Below are positions 32,860 to 42,218 of a DNA stretch of 64,000 bases, one piece after another. Every line of letters starts with the position of its first letter. Position 1 is the stretch's first letter. Origin of the DNA: Areca catechu (lineage: Eukaryota; Streptophyta; Magnoliopsida; Arecales; Arecaceae); assembly GCA_021397845.1 (NCBI GenBank), contig CM038042.1:32560418-32624417 (forward strand), in the 5' to 3' direction. The notes beneath the pieces are model-generated. The model was not told the origin of the DNA, searched no databases, and worked only from the letters and a program-made list of their open reading frames with translations. A program made the translations under genes and the position numbers.

Positions 32860-33323
32860 AAGTATATATGTGGACCCAATGCCTATGTGCATGAGATACT
32901 ACCTGATTTAGGTATTAGCTCCACCTTCATCATCTCATATCTTATAGAGTCTAGGGAGCCAGCAGCGATACCTGCGAGCACCTTGAGCCAATCCCTTTTC
33001 TTGAGAGTGAGCATGTCCCAGAGTGTCCACCAACCAATTGGCCAAATAGTGAGAAAAAGATCGAGAGAATCCTGGATGATCAAGTCATATATACCCAGAA
33101 TCGTGGCTATCAGAAGTACTTGGTCCAGTGGCAAGGTCGGCCAGAATCTGAGGACTTGTGGATCATCCGTGAGGATTTGCAGCGCCTTAACCCAGACCTA
33201 CTAAAGCACTGTAAGAGCCAAGTTATCCCACACTCGACGGGGTTGAGTTCCTCCCATCCCGGAAAAATTGGTGGGGGCACCAGGATCAGACACAGATTAT
33301 CGGGCCCTATTTGGTTTACCTAG
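32860..33323 (+). pseudogene. Chromodomain tail relic of element F
   Basis: Frame-shifted pieces: LPDLGISSTFIISYLIESRE then PAAIPA (about 32895-32985), and an open segment 33120-33323 with LVQWQGRPESEDLWIIREDL (chromodomain core), STGLSSSHPGKIGGG and a basic tail running into the LTR. Only the extreme end of pol is retained. Confidence 0.75.
33232..33248 (+). promoter_or_regulatory. Pre-PPT hairpin in element F
   Basis: ACTCGAC-GGG-GTTGAGT: 7-bp stem (one G-U) with a 3-base loop, 20 bases before the LTR. The same hairpin is found in A and B2. Confidence 0.6.
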
Positions 33324-34807
33324 CCATGTATCAAATTTTGTAATCAACTAAAATTGAGTCCTGTAATAAGTTGAGGTTAGTTGATTTGTTTCAACCCTCA
33401 ACCAAGTCCAGTACATTGAGTCATGTACATCAATTATGAGTCCAGTATGAGCCCGGTTTTTATACAAGAGAGGAGGTCACCCTATTTTGGAGTTCCACCA
33501 GGCCATATCCAGGAGTCAGAGGCCACTACATCAGCCCATTGGACTTTGTGCAACAACCCAGAATCCAAGATGTTTTTAGAAACCTTGATTCTTTCCAGAT
33601 GTCCTCTAGATGCCCAGATTCCTCTCCAGATGATAGAGCATATTTCTAAACTAGGGCATCTAAGATTCCAGAGATCTACCTGCATCCTAGCTCAAAGAAA
33701 TCAAGCCCAGGTGCCAAGCCTAAGCCCTTAAGAAGTAAGATTCTAGGGAAAATTCCTGTTACCAGGCCACCCCAGCTTCCAGAGGCCCAAACCCATGCAC
33801 CCAAGCCCCTTTGGGCCGGCCCCTTGTTGCTCCTAGAGGCCCAACATGCCCCCCTGGGCATCCTTGAAGTGTTGACCATGCCCAAAGAGTTTTTACCAAG
33901 TCCAAGTTGAAGAGAAGAAGGAGAAGACCAAGTTTATTCCTAACCTAGTTAGGATTTCTAATCCTTTTAAACTTTGTAATTCTAACCTAGCTAGGAAAGG
34001 ACTTGTATTCCAATTTGGAAGAGGACTTGTAACCCAAGTGTAACCATGGTTAGTAAGGGCATGGAAACTTTATAAATACCCCACCCCTCCTTCTCTTGTA
34101 AGCATCTTTTTCTTATGAATAAACCTTTGCTGAAATTTGATTGAATTGCCTTGTGTTTGAGTTTTGGTTCTCTCTTTGAGTGCTCTCCTTGTATTCCTAG
34201 ATTGATACCCTGCTGCCCTAGCATCCCTTGGCATCCCTAGAGATTAGCCATTCCCAAGAAACAGGAGTCCTTGCTGCCACCCAAGCCCAAGAGCTCCTTC
34301 TTCCCCGATTGCCAACTTTTAGCCCTAATCCTGATTTCCTTCAAACCTATTTTCTTCTTTAATTTTATTTGCTGCTTCGATTAACCTTTGATGCTTGCAA
34401 GATCCCCGAGGTACTTTCCCTCCCATGAGGAGGCCTTCTTTGCTGCCCGGACCACCCAGATCCGCCATCAGATTCAAGGGTAACAAGGTTTCTTCTTCTA
34501 GGCTCTGATCAAAGTTGTGAGTGATCTCTGTTGCTACTGAGTTTTAATCTCTGACTGGTAAGAAACCTTCCCTTCTCTTATTATCTGATTTTGATGAAGA
34601 TAAACTATCCTAAGCTGGGAGTTTCTCAACTCTCGGGTCCTGGATATTTCATTGGTTTGCATGAGTATGCCTGCGACCCAATGATTCTTTGCACTAGTTC
34701 TTACTTTATTTTGGAAATCTAGCCTGCAAATAAAATTATAAAAATCATAAAAAATTATTTTACAATTTTTCATGCATGTTTAGCAGTCTTAGGGTCATTC
34801 CGCATCA
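33269..34807 (+). repeat. Element F 3' LTR, 1539 bp
   Basis: Starts TGGTGGGGGCACC and ends CCGCATCA. The U5-like part (CTGGTAAGAAACCTTCCCTT, GGGAGTTTCTCAACTC) resembles B2 LTRs (GTCTGGTTAGATAAACCTTC, GGGAGTTTCTCAACCC). Confidence 0.88.
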
Positions 34808-35217
34808 GACTCCCTTGATTATATTAATTAATCAAATAAAATATTTTAGAAATAGAAAAATACCTGTAATGCTAATATCCTTTTCTTTCCACTAACACAT
34901 AGGTGTATGCCCTCCGAGGTGATCCACATAGGAACCAAACCAAGGAAGTACTCATTTAGCTTGCTTGACTCCTTCCGGTAACCTTTCTTCTTTTTGTAGC
35001 CTTTTCTCTCCTCTAGGATCTTTTTCTTTCTGAAGAGTAGCTTAGTACCTCTCTGAAAACTTTCTAACTATCCTATTATCCTTTCAAATTCTCTTTGTAA
35101 GTCCTTGTCTTAAAATGGTAGACTTGTCTTAAAATAATAGACTTGTCCTAACAAGAAAAGGAAGAGAATTATCAAGACAACTTTCGAATGCCTTGGCTTC
35201 AATCATCGAAGCCTTTA
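34808..35217. other. Unassigned sequence, left flank of complete A copy
   Basis: No ORF, LTR end or repeat recognised. It ends with the target duplication CTTTA (35213-35217). Together with 41490-42218 it was one continuous stretch before element A inserted. Confidence 0.4.
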
Positions 35218-36672
35218 TGATGGGGAACTAATATGCATGCAATTTTTTTTGTATGTTTTACATGTTGAGTTCGGTGATTAATTTCCAAATTTTAGATCAA
35301 AATTATTTGTAGGGAATTTTATATGAATTCTTGAAGATCAGCATGCAGATTAGGACCTAGAAAAGTAGCAAAGAAGGACCGCCGGGGCTGAGAAGCCTCG
35401 GTTAGGGCAAGTTCTCCTACAATAAAATTACTGGAGGTAGAGGGGTGTACCTGACAACGTCTGTAAAGATCGCAGCGAAGGGGTCTCTCGTTCCTCGACG
35501 GATGCGACCTGGAAAACCGAGCCAAAGACCCGCGGATACCCGGCTTTCTTCTCGGTGATCCGATTGAGGCTTGGCTGGAGTCGTTGGATTCGTAGGAACT
35601 CAGGGACCTGCAAACGACCTGTCAGGGGTTAGAAAGCTCACAAAGGAACAAGAAAACAAAGTAAAAACAGTAAGGGAAGGCTTCTTTTGGAGTGGACGTC
35701 CAGGGATCTGGAGGGTTTGTTGGCAGCAGGAAGATGATTGCAAACACCGGGAAGAAGAACTCTCACAAACCCCTTTATGCACACAGCAGGGTATCACACC
35801 ACTCAATAGAAGAACTCAAGGTTTTCATTCATCAAAAATTCCCCTCATACAAGAGGCTAGGGTCCCTTAAATAGACCCTTAACATTGGGCTCCAAGTAAG
35901 GGTACATAAGTCTTTACATAAGAATCCTTTTCCCTCTCAAACCCTAGCTAGAAAATAAGGAAATATTTGATAGAAAAATCCATAAAATTTTCTTGACTTG
36001 GTCAAGACTCCAAGGACGCCTAGGGGGGCGTGTTGGGCTTCTAGGAGCAGCAAAAGGCCGGCCCAAAGGGGCTCGGGTGTATGGGTTTGGGCCTCTGGAA
36101 GCTGGGGTGGCCTGGTAGCCAGGTAGCAGGAATATTCCCTGGTATCTTGCTTCTTAGGGGCTTGGGCTTGGCACCTGGGCTTGATTTCTTTGGGCTAGGA
36201 TGCAGATGGACCACTAAAATCATGGATGCCCTTATCTATGAATATACATTGGCATCTGGAAGGGAATCTGGGTATCTGGAGGGCATCTGCAAGAAATCAG
36301 GGTTTTCTGAATTTTTCTCCTGGGGTCTTCAAATCTTCAAGCTGGGTTGGACTTGTGCTATACTTCCATGTCTTCAATCTAGTTGGACTTGGTCTTCACT
36401 TGTATGATATAGTCTTGAGTCTTCAGTATGCTTGGACAGGACTCAAAAAAATAAAATTAGCTCAACATGAGCTGACTAGCATTGGACTGAACTAGCTCAA
36501 CATGAGCTGACTAGTACAGAACTGAAATAACAACTAAAAATACTCAAATAACAACTAAAATGGACTCAGATGAGCTAAGCTCTTATTACAGATGGACTCA
36601 TAAATTATTGATCAATTTACAGAGGGTTGAAAAAGCCTCTGTCTTATTCTGGTGCCTCAGGTGTCCCCACCA
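35218..36672 (-). repeat. Family A 3' LTR (complete copy)
   Basis: On the minus strand it begins TGGTGGGGACACC at 36672 and ends TTCCCCATCA at 35218. Preceded by the purine stretch GGGAGAAT. A TATA-like CTATTTAAGGG lies near 35866-35876. Confidence 0.93.
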
Positions 36673-37095
36673 ATTCTCCCGGGGTGGGAGGAACTCGACC
36701 CTGTCGAGTGAAGGTTAGACTGGCTCACATATCTCTCGAGAAGGTCTGGGTTGAGGCGTTGCAAGTCCTCTCGAGAAATCCATGAATCGTCCGACTCTGG
36801 CCGGCCTTGCCATCGGACCAGGAAGCGTTGATAGTCATGGCCCTGGGTCATGATGGCTTGATTGTCCAGGATACGCTCGATCCGTTCTCCTCTCTCAGGC
36901 CAAATTTGTTTGTGGACACTCTAGGTTAGGGTCACTCACAATGAAAAGGAATAGGTCCAAAGGCCTCACTAGGTATCGCTGCCGGTTCCCTATACTCAAC
37001 CAGGTCTGTAATATTGAAGGTAGAACTAATGCCCAAATCCGAAGGCAATTCTAACACCTAGGCATTTGATCCAACCTTCTCTATCACTTTAAAAG
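36610..37095 (-). pseudogene. Chromodomain tail relic in complete A copy
   Basis: Minus-strand segment 36851-36657 reads YQRFLVRWQGRPESDDSWIS, a well-preserved chromodomain core, then LERYVSQSNLHSTGSSSSHP and a stop just inside the LTR. Upstream traces (from about 37095) match the integrase C-terminus (LPSDLGISSTF, VEYREPAAIP) with frame breaks. It is not joined in frame to the gag-like ORF and probably cannot be translated from it. Confidence 0.75.
36693..36709 (-). promoter_or_regulatory. Pre-PPT hairpin in complete A copy
   Basis: Inverted repeat ACTCGAC/GTCGAGT with a 3-base loop, 20 bases upstream (element sense) of the LTR. Identical stems occur at 9921-9937, 5172-5188 and 56825-56841. 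Confidence 0.65.
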
Positions 37096-37339
37096 GTCCG
37101 GCTCTGCGAGCATGAAGCTTCTTTTAGGCCTAAGCCTAACCAAGATAGAATCCACTACATCAAATTCTTTAATCCATCTTAGGGAATTAGCTAGTTGTTT
37201 CAAAATTAGTGCAGGTGGTGAACATGCTGGGCACATGCAGACTCCTAACAAGATGATGCAAAGGACTCATACTGACACCTAAAGACTCGACTATGCATTC
37301 CTATCGAAGAAAATTTTATTGAACTCTTTGGATCTAAAC

Positions 37340-39145
37340 CTAATAGATTATAGGTTCTCTAGGTTTGATCCTAGCTTGACATGCACATGAAAATTTACAG
37401 TGAACTCCTAGCAAATTCCAAAGAGTATGCCAGAAGTAAGATGCAAACCTAACATGCGTGATGAATGCATGCAGTATGCTAATCTCAGCTAAATGCAATC
37501 TAATGATCCTAGAAATGCTGGAGGTGTCAGGAAAGGGCAGAAAATAGGAAGTGGGTTCAGAATTAGTTTGGTAGGGTAGGAAAAAAGGTTCAAGGTTAGT
37601 TGGATAAAGTTCGATATAAGAAAGCATGTCAGGGACTAATCCTAGACTAATGAGGCAAACCTTACGAGGTTGCGGTATATCTATGGGGTTTGCATAATGG
37701 AAGGATGGGTTACTAATCTCAGGGAAGAGGTCCTTAATAGGAACTATAGGAGGAGGCTCATCCTGATGGTACTGATTCAAAGAGATCAAGTCCTTAATAA
37801 ATTCTTCTGGTTCTTGTATTTTAGGACTAGACTCTATAATTTGGCTCTCCTCTATGGTTTCCTCAGGTAAGGCTCTAGTAGCAGTACCTAGGTTCTCTTC
37901 CTCTATTTGTTCTTCCACTATAGCTTTAGGTTGGATGTGGTCAAGGTCAACTACTTCTAGGTTGGCTTCTACCTGGGTATCTATTGGGTCAGCTAATTCT
38001 AGGTCATCTAAAGGTGTCTCCTCTTCTCCCTCATACTCATCCACTAAGTTTGCATCAGCTTCATACACTTCCGTGTTAATGTAAGCCTTGTCAATCTCAG
38101 GAATGGTTGGAGAAGGTCGGCTAGGGAAAAATTGGCTAGGTCCTGGTTTCTGATTATGGACACTAATCCTAGTAGGTTTAGGTTGTATAAGGGGTAGTGG
38201 CTCACTACTGGGTTCATATTTAGGGATACTAATCCTATGGGGTTCAGGTTGACTAGAAGAAGCATGACTAGTACTAGGTTGATACTTAGGGGTTATGGGT
38301 TCTCTAGGCTCATAGGACAAGGGTGCAGATCTATAGGTCATGGGATTATAGGATCTGGGGTCATAGGATTTTGGGTCAGCTCTATGATCAGGTTCTAAGG
38401 ATGGATCATGGTATGGGGTCCTCCTAAGGTTGGGCTTCCTATATGGGTCAGGATATTGGGTTCTCCTAGGGTTGGACTCCCTATATGGGTCAGAATATTG
38501 GGTTCTCCTAGGGTTGGGCTCCCTATATGGGTCAGAGTATTGGGTTCTCCTAGGGTTGGGCTCCCTATATGGGTCAGAGTATTGGGTTCTCCTAAGATTG
38601 GACTCCCTATATGGGTCAGAGTATTGGGTTCTCCTGGGTTCAGTATCATAATAATGGTCACGGTAAGGGGTTCTTCTAGGTTCAGTATCATAATAAGGGT
38701 CATGGTAAGGGGTTCTTCTAGGTTCAGTATTATTGTATGGGTCAGGCTGAGGGGCTCTCCTAGGTTCAATCTCTTGGTATGGATCAGGGTTTGGGGTCCT
38801 CCTAGGTTGAGGATTGTAGTACGGGTCAGAATAAGGGGATCTCCTAGGTTCGACCTCATGGTATAGATCAGGGTTTGGGGTTCTCCTAGGTTGAGGGGAC
38901 TCAGGATCTGGCTCAGATTGTGACCAATGGGTTCTTACTATGGTCCCTACACGGCCTCCTAACTGGTCAAACCTTTTGGCAAGATGGTCAATTCTATTGT
39001 TGGTTTGGGTACCAGACTGAGTTAACTGGGTAGTCATTTGGGCCATTTGATCAGCTAGGGCTTTTATTTGGGCTTGTAAGTTTTCCATGGGTTCAGACAT
39101 TTGTGATGGAGGTGGGTGATATGAAACTCCTGATCTAGTGCTCAT
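37340..39145 (-). CDS. Gag-like protein of family A, 601 residues, intact
   Basis: The N-terminus MSTRSGVSYHPPPSQM matches the B2 Gag start MSTRNGVPYQPGQTQ. Residues about 20-70 form a coiled coil (LQAQIKALADQMAQMTTQL). Residues about 85-255 are twelve 14-residue repeats of the form RRTxYxDPYxExxP, replacing the capsid domain and both zinc knuckles of B2. The SYEPREPITP linker follows, then at about 360-375 the acidic VYEADANLVDEYEGEEE, which in B2 lies after the knuckles (VYEAGMNLVEEYEGEEE). The last 160 residues are unrecognised: DLFPEISNPSFHYANP, LISLGLVPD and a hydrophobic, Phe/Trp-rich end around HVRFASYFWHTLWNLLGVHC. It has no stop or frameshift over 1.8 kb, although relatives at 3787 and 7536 are broken. 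It might be a particle-interfering or RNA-binding Gag derivative (speculative). Confidence 0.7.
   Translation of the reverse strand: MSTRSGVSYHPPPSQMSEPMENLQAQIKALADQMAQMTTQLTQSGTQTNNRIDHLAKRFDQLGGRVGTIVRTHWSQSEPDPESPQPRRTPNPDLYHEVEPRRSPYSDPYYNPQPRRTPNPDPYQEIEPRRAPQPDPYNNTEPRRTPYHDPYYDTEPRRTPYRDHYYDTEPRRTQYSDPYRESNLRRTQYSDPYREPNPRRTQYSDPYREPNPRRTQYSDPYRESNPRRTQYPDPYRKPNLRRTPYHDPSLEPDHRADPKSYDPRSYNPMTYRSAPLSYEPREPITPKYQPSTSHASSSQPEPHRISIPKYEPSSEPLPLIQPKPTRISVHNQKPGPSQFFPSRPSPTIPEIDKAYINTEVYEADANLVDEYEGEEETPLDDLELADPIDTQVEANLEVVDLDHIQPKAIVEEQIEEENLGTATRALPEETIEESQIIESSPKIQEPEEFIKDLISLNQYHQDEPPPIVPIKDLFPEISNPSFHYANPIDIPQPRKVCLISLGLVPDMLSYIELYPTNLEPFFLPYQTNSEPTSYFLPFPDTSSISRIIRLHLAEISILHAFITHVRFASYFWHTLWNLLGVHCKFSCACQARIKPREPIIY
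38395..38890 (-). repeat. 42-bp coding tandem repeat in family A ORF
   Basis: Twelve in-frame 42-bp units encode RRTxYxDPY-type 14-mers. The four units at about 38440-38610 are almost identical (CTCCTAGGGTTGGGCTCCCT on the plus strand), pointing to recent local expansion. The plus-copy array at 7780-8090 has about eight units. Confidence 0.9.
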
Positions 39146-40020
39146 ACAAGACTCGATCAGACCGACTATAGCTGACTAGACCTAGAGTCCAAACTAGATG
39201 CTCAATTAGGGTGGCAAACTAGCCTATAGTAACCCTGTACTCAGCCAGGCAGGTGTAAGGGGAGTGTTAGGTCCCTGATTGCCAATCCTAGACACCAATC
39301 AGAGATTGGCCAGGTAGGCGGACCAGCACACAAGCCCTTCGGGATTGAATCCCTAAACCACCGTTCTAGACACTGAGCACAAGGCACACACAGGTTAACT
39401 TGACACAGTGATCTAACACTAGCCCGGACCCGACCAGTTGGTGTCCCTAGCCCACTAGGGCAAATTAAGTCTAATTAATTTTAGGTTAAGGCTTGGGACT
39501 GAATGCAAGGGATGTGGTTTTGGGCTAAGGAGAGGTGATCAAATCCTCCCCCATCTGATATAGCAAGAGTGCCCTTAAAAGTAAATTATGCAATGATGGC
39601 AGGCAGATGAGGATGCAAATTAGGGTTTAGATTTTTTTTTTTTTGTATTTTTGGAAAATATGTTTTTTTTTTTTGGTATTTTTTTAAATAGAAGAAAACT
39701 TGCAAATCATGGCCTAATATACTGGAAATATACTAAAATTAAGAAATATGCAAAAACTCCTAAACAAAACCCTAAAACTTCCAAACTTGTCTTGCTAAAA
39801 AAAAAAAAAAAACAGAGCCGAAAATTTGCAGGCCCTATTTCGGCTTGCAGAAAATTCACAGGCCATAATAAAATCTGGAAAGATTTTTAAAACTACTGTG
39901 AATTATGATAAATCCAGGAAAATAAATTTCAGAATTTCTCGAGTTTTTAACAGGGAGAAATAATTAAAATAATAGAGTATATACGGACTGAAAAATTGCA
40001 GAAAACAAGCCCTAATCTAA
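39146..40020 (-). other. Leader of complete A copy
   Basis: Non-coding leader between primer site and ORF. The ORF-proximal 420 bases match the B2 leader; the remainder is A/T-rich with homopolymer runs (39630-39680, 39797-39812). Confidence 0.7.
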
Positions 40021-40032
40021 GCTCTGATACCA
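40021..40032 (-). promoter_or_regulatory. Primer binding site of complete A copy
   Basis: Plus-strand GCTCTGATACCA, that is TGGTATCAGAGC on the element sense strand, two bases from the LTR end at 40035. Confidence 0.92.
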
Positions 40033-40034
40033 AA

Positions 40035-41489
40035 TGATGGGGAACTAATATGTATGCAATTTTTTTGTATGTTTTACATGTTGAGTTCGGTGATTAATTC
40101 CCAAATTTCAGATCAAAATTATTTGTAGGGAATTTTATATGAATTCTTGAAGATCAGCATGCAGATTAGGACCTAGAAAAGTAGCAAAGAAGGACCGCCG
40201 GGGCTGAGAAGCCTCGGTTAGGGCAAGTTCTCCTACAATAAAATTATTGGAGGTAGAGGGGTGTACCTGACAATGTCTGTAAAGATCGCAGCAAAGGGGT
40301 CTCTCGTTCCTCGACGGATGCGGCCTGGAAAACCGAGCCAAAGACCCGCGGATACCCGGCTTTCTGCTCGGTGATCCGATTGAGGCTTGGCTGGAGTCGT
40401 TGGATTCGTAGAAACTCAGGGACCTGCAAACGACCTGTCAGGGGTTAGAAAGCTCACAAAGGAACAAGAAAACAAAGTAAAAACAGCAAGGAAAGGCTTC
40501 TTTTGGAGTGGATGTCCAGGGATCTGGAGGGTTTGTTGGCAGCAGGAAGATGATTGCAAACACCGGGAAGAAGAACTCTCACAAACCCCTTTATGCACAC
40601 AGCAGGGTATCACACCACTCAATAGAAGAACTCAAGGTTTTCATTCATCAAAAATTCCCCTCATACAAGAGGCTAGGGTCCCTTAAATAGACCCTTAACC
40701 TTGGGCTCCAAGTAAGGGTACATAAGTCTTTACATAAGAATCCTTTTCCCTCTCAAACCCTAGCTAGAAAATAAGGAAATATTAGGTAGAAAAATCCCTA
40801 AAAATTTTCTTGACTTGGTCAAGACTCCAAGGACGCCTAGGGGGGCATGTTGGGCTTCTAGGAGCAGCAAAAGGCCGGCCCAAAGGGGCTCGGGTGTATG
40901 GGTTTGGGCCTCTGGAAGCTAGGGTGGCCTGGTAGCCAGGTAGCAGGAATATTCCCTGGTATCTTGCTTCTTAGGGGCTTGGGCTTGGCACCTGGGCTTG
41001 ATTTCTTTGGGCTAGGATGCAGATGGACCTCTGAAATCATGGATGCCCTTATCTATGAATATACTTTGGCATCTGGAAGGGAATCTGGGTATCTGGAGGG
41101 CATCTGCAAGAAATCAGGGTTTTCTGAATTTTTCTCCTGGGGTCTTCAAATCTTCAAGCTGGGTTGGACTTGTGCTATACTTCCATGTCTTCAATCTAGT
41201 TGGACTTGGTCTTCACTTGTATGATATAGTCTTGAGTCTTCAGTATGCTTGGACAGGACTCAAAAAAATAAAATTAGCTCAACATGAGCTGACTAGCATT
41301 GGACTGAACTAGCTCAACATGAGCTGACTAGTACAGAACTGAAATAACAACTAAAAATACTCAAATAACAACTAAAATGGACTCAGATGAGCTAAGCCCT
41401 TATTACAGATGGACTCATAAATTATTGATCAATTTACAGAGGGTTGAAAAAGCCTCTGTCTTATTCTGGTGCCTCAGGTGTCCCCACCA
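40035..41489 (-). repeat. Family A 5' LTR (complete copy)
   Basis: 1455 bp, minus strand TGGTGGGGACACC to CCCCATCA. Drives transcription leftward toward the gag-like ORF. The right flank CTTTA is the target duplication. Confidence 0.93.
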
Positions 41490-42218
41490 CTTTAAATTGG
41501 AAGAGAGTAGGCACCTAATACACCTTTTCATCAGCCTCTTATCTGATAATTAATATTTCAGAAAAGACCCTTTAATCAGAAAGAGTCTCTTAGCAAAAAT
41601 GTATAAAGTGAAACACCATTTCACTAATGGTTGGTGCCAAAAGTTGCTTATCACAACTCTTCGAGATAATCTGATAATTAACTCTCAATTTCAGATTCAA
41701 GATATGACCCCACACCCTAATAGGGGTATTAAATGAAGAGGTTTATCTGGAAAAAAGTGATTAACAGGCAGAAGGACTCTTACTTATCCCATGCACCATA
41801 TATAAATCAAGTATTACGTCCCTTCATTGTTCACGCCTTACATTAATTGATTGGCCAATTCTAGTCAATTTGGGCATCCAATGGATAGGATAGGGGCTAA
41901 GCTTTGTCACATAAAAGTAATTAACTTGTAGAATGACTCTTGGTCCTTCTATGCCCTTTATTTATGCGCATGCCAATATGGCACCAAGAGTCCCATGCCC
42001 TTGGAACTCTTGGTTTAAATAATGGATAAAGGCTGATAAATTAAGACAAATACCAATTTGGTTGCCCCACTTAAGGCTCAACCTAATTCAAGTCCAACTC
42101 AAATTGGTTAGCCCAAATAGCAAGCATTTAAATCCAATCTAATTAGGTTAGGAGTCAGGCTAGCCAATATATACTAGTATGTTAATTAGCTAGCCAATTA
42201 GGATCCTATAACCCTAAT
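41490..42218. other. Unassigned sequence between elements A and D
   Basis: A/T-rich, without a recognisable ORF, LTR end or repeat. The first five bases are the CTTTA duplication of element A and the last five (CTAAT) precede the LTR of element D. Confidence 0.4.

Larger units (their letters stand above)
29635..34807 (+). mobile_element. Non-autonomous chromovirus relative F
   Basis: 5' LTR remnant (29636-29979), primer site, leader, decayed gag-like ORF without capsid, chromodomain relic, and a complete 3' LTR (33269-34807). No protease, RT, RNase H or integrase core. The organisation equals family A, but the sequence is clearly diverged and the LTR end portion is closer to B2. The left end is replaced by the Sirevirus LTR fragment, so no target duplication can be paired. 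Confidence 0.8.
35218..41489 (-). mobile_element. Complete non-autonomous chromovirus, family A
   Basis: 6272 bp with two LTRs of exactly 1455 bp (35218-36672, 40035-41489) and target duplication CTTTA at 35213-35217 and 41490-41494. The internal region is only 3362 bp: primer site, leader, one intact 601-codon ORF and a chromodomain relic. By eye the LTRs differ at roughly 1-2 % of positions, so insertion is recent but not newest. Protease, RT, RNase H and the integrase core are absent, so it depends on another element for transposition. Confidence 0.93.

Noticed and set aside
38408..38866. 152-codon plus-strand repetitive frame
   Set aside because: Shadow of the 42-bp coding repeats of the minus-strand family A ORF.
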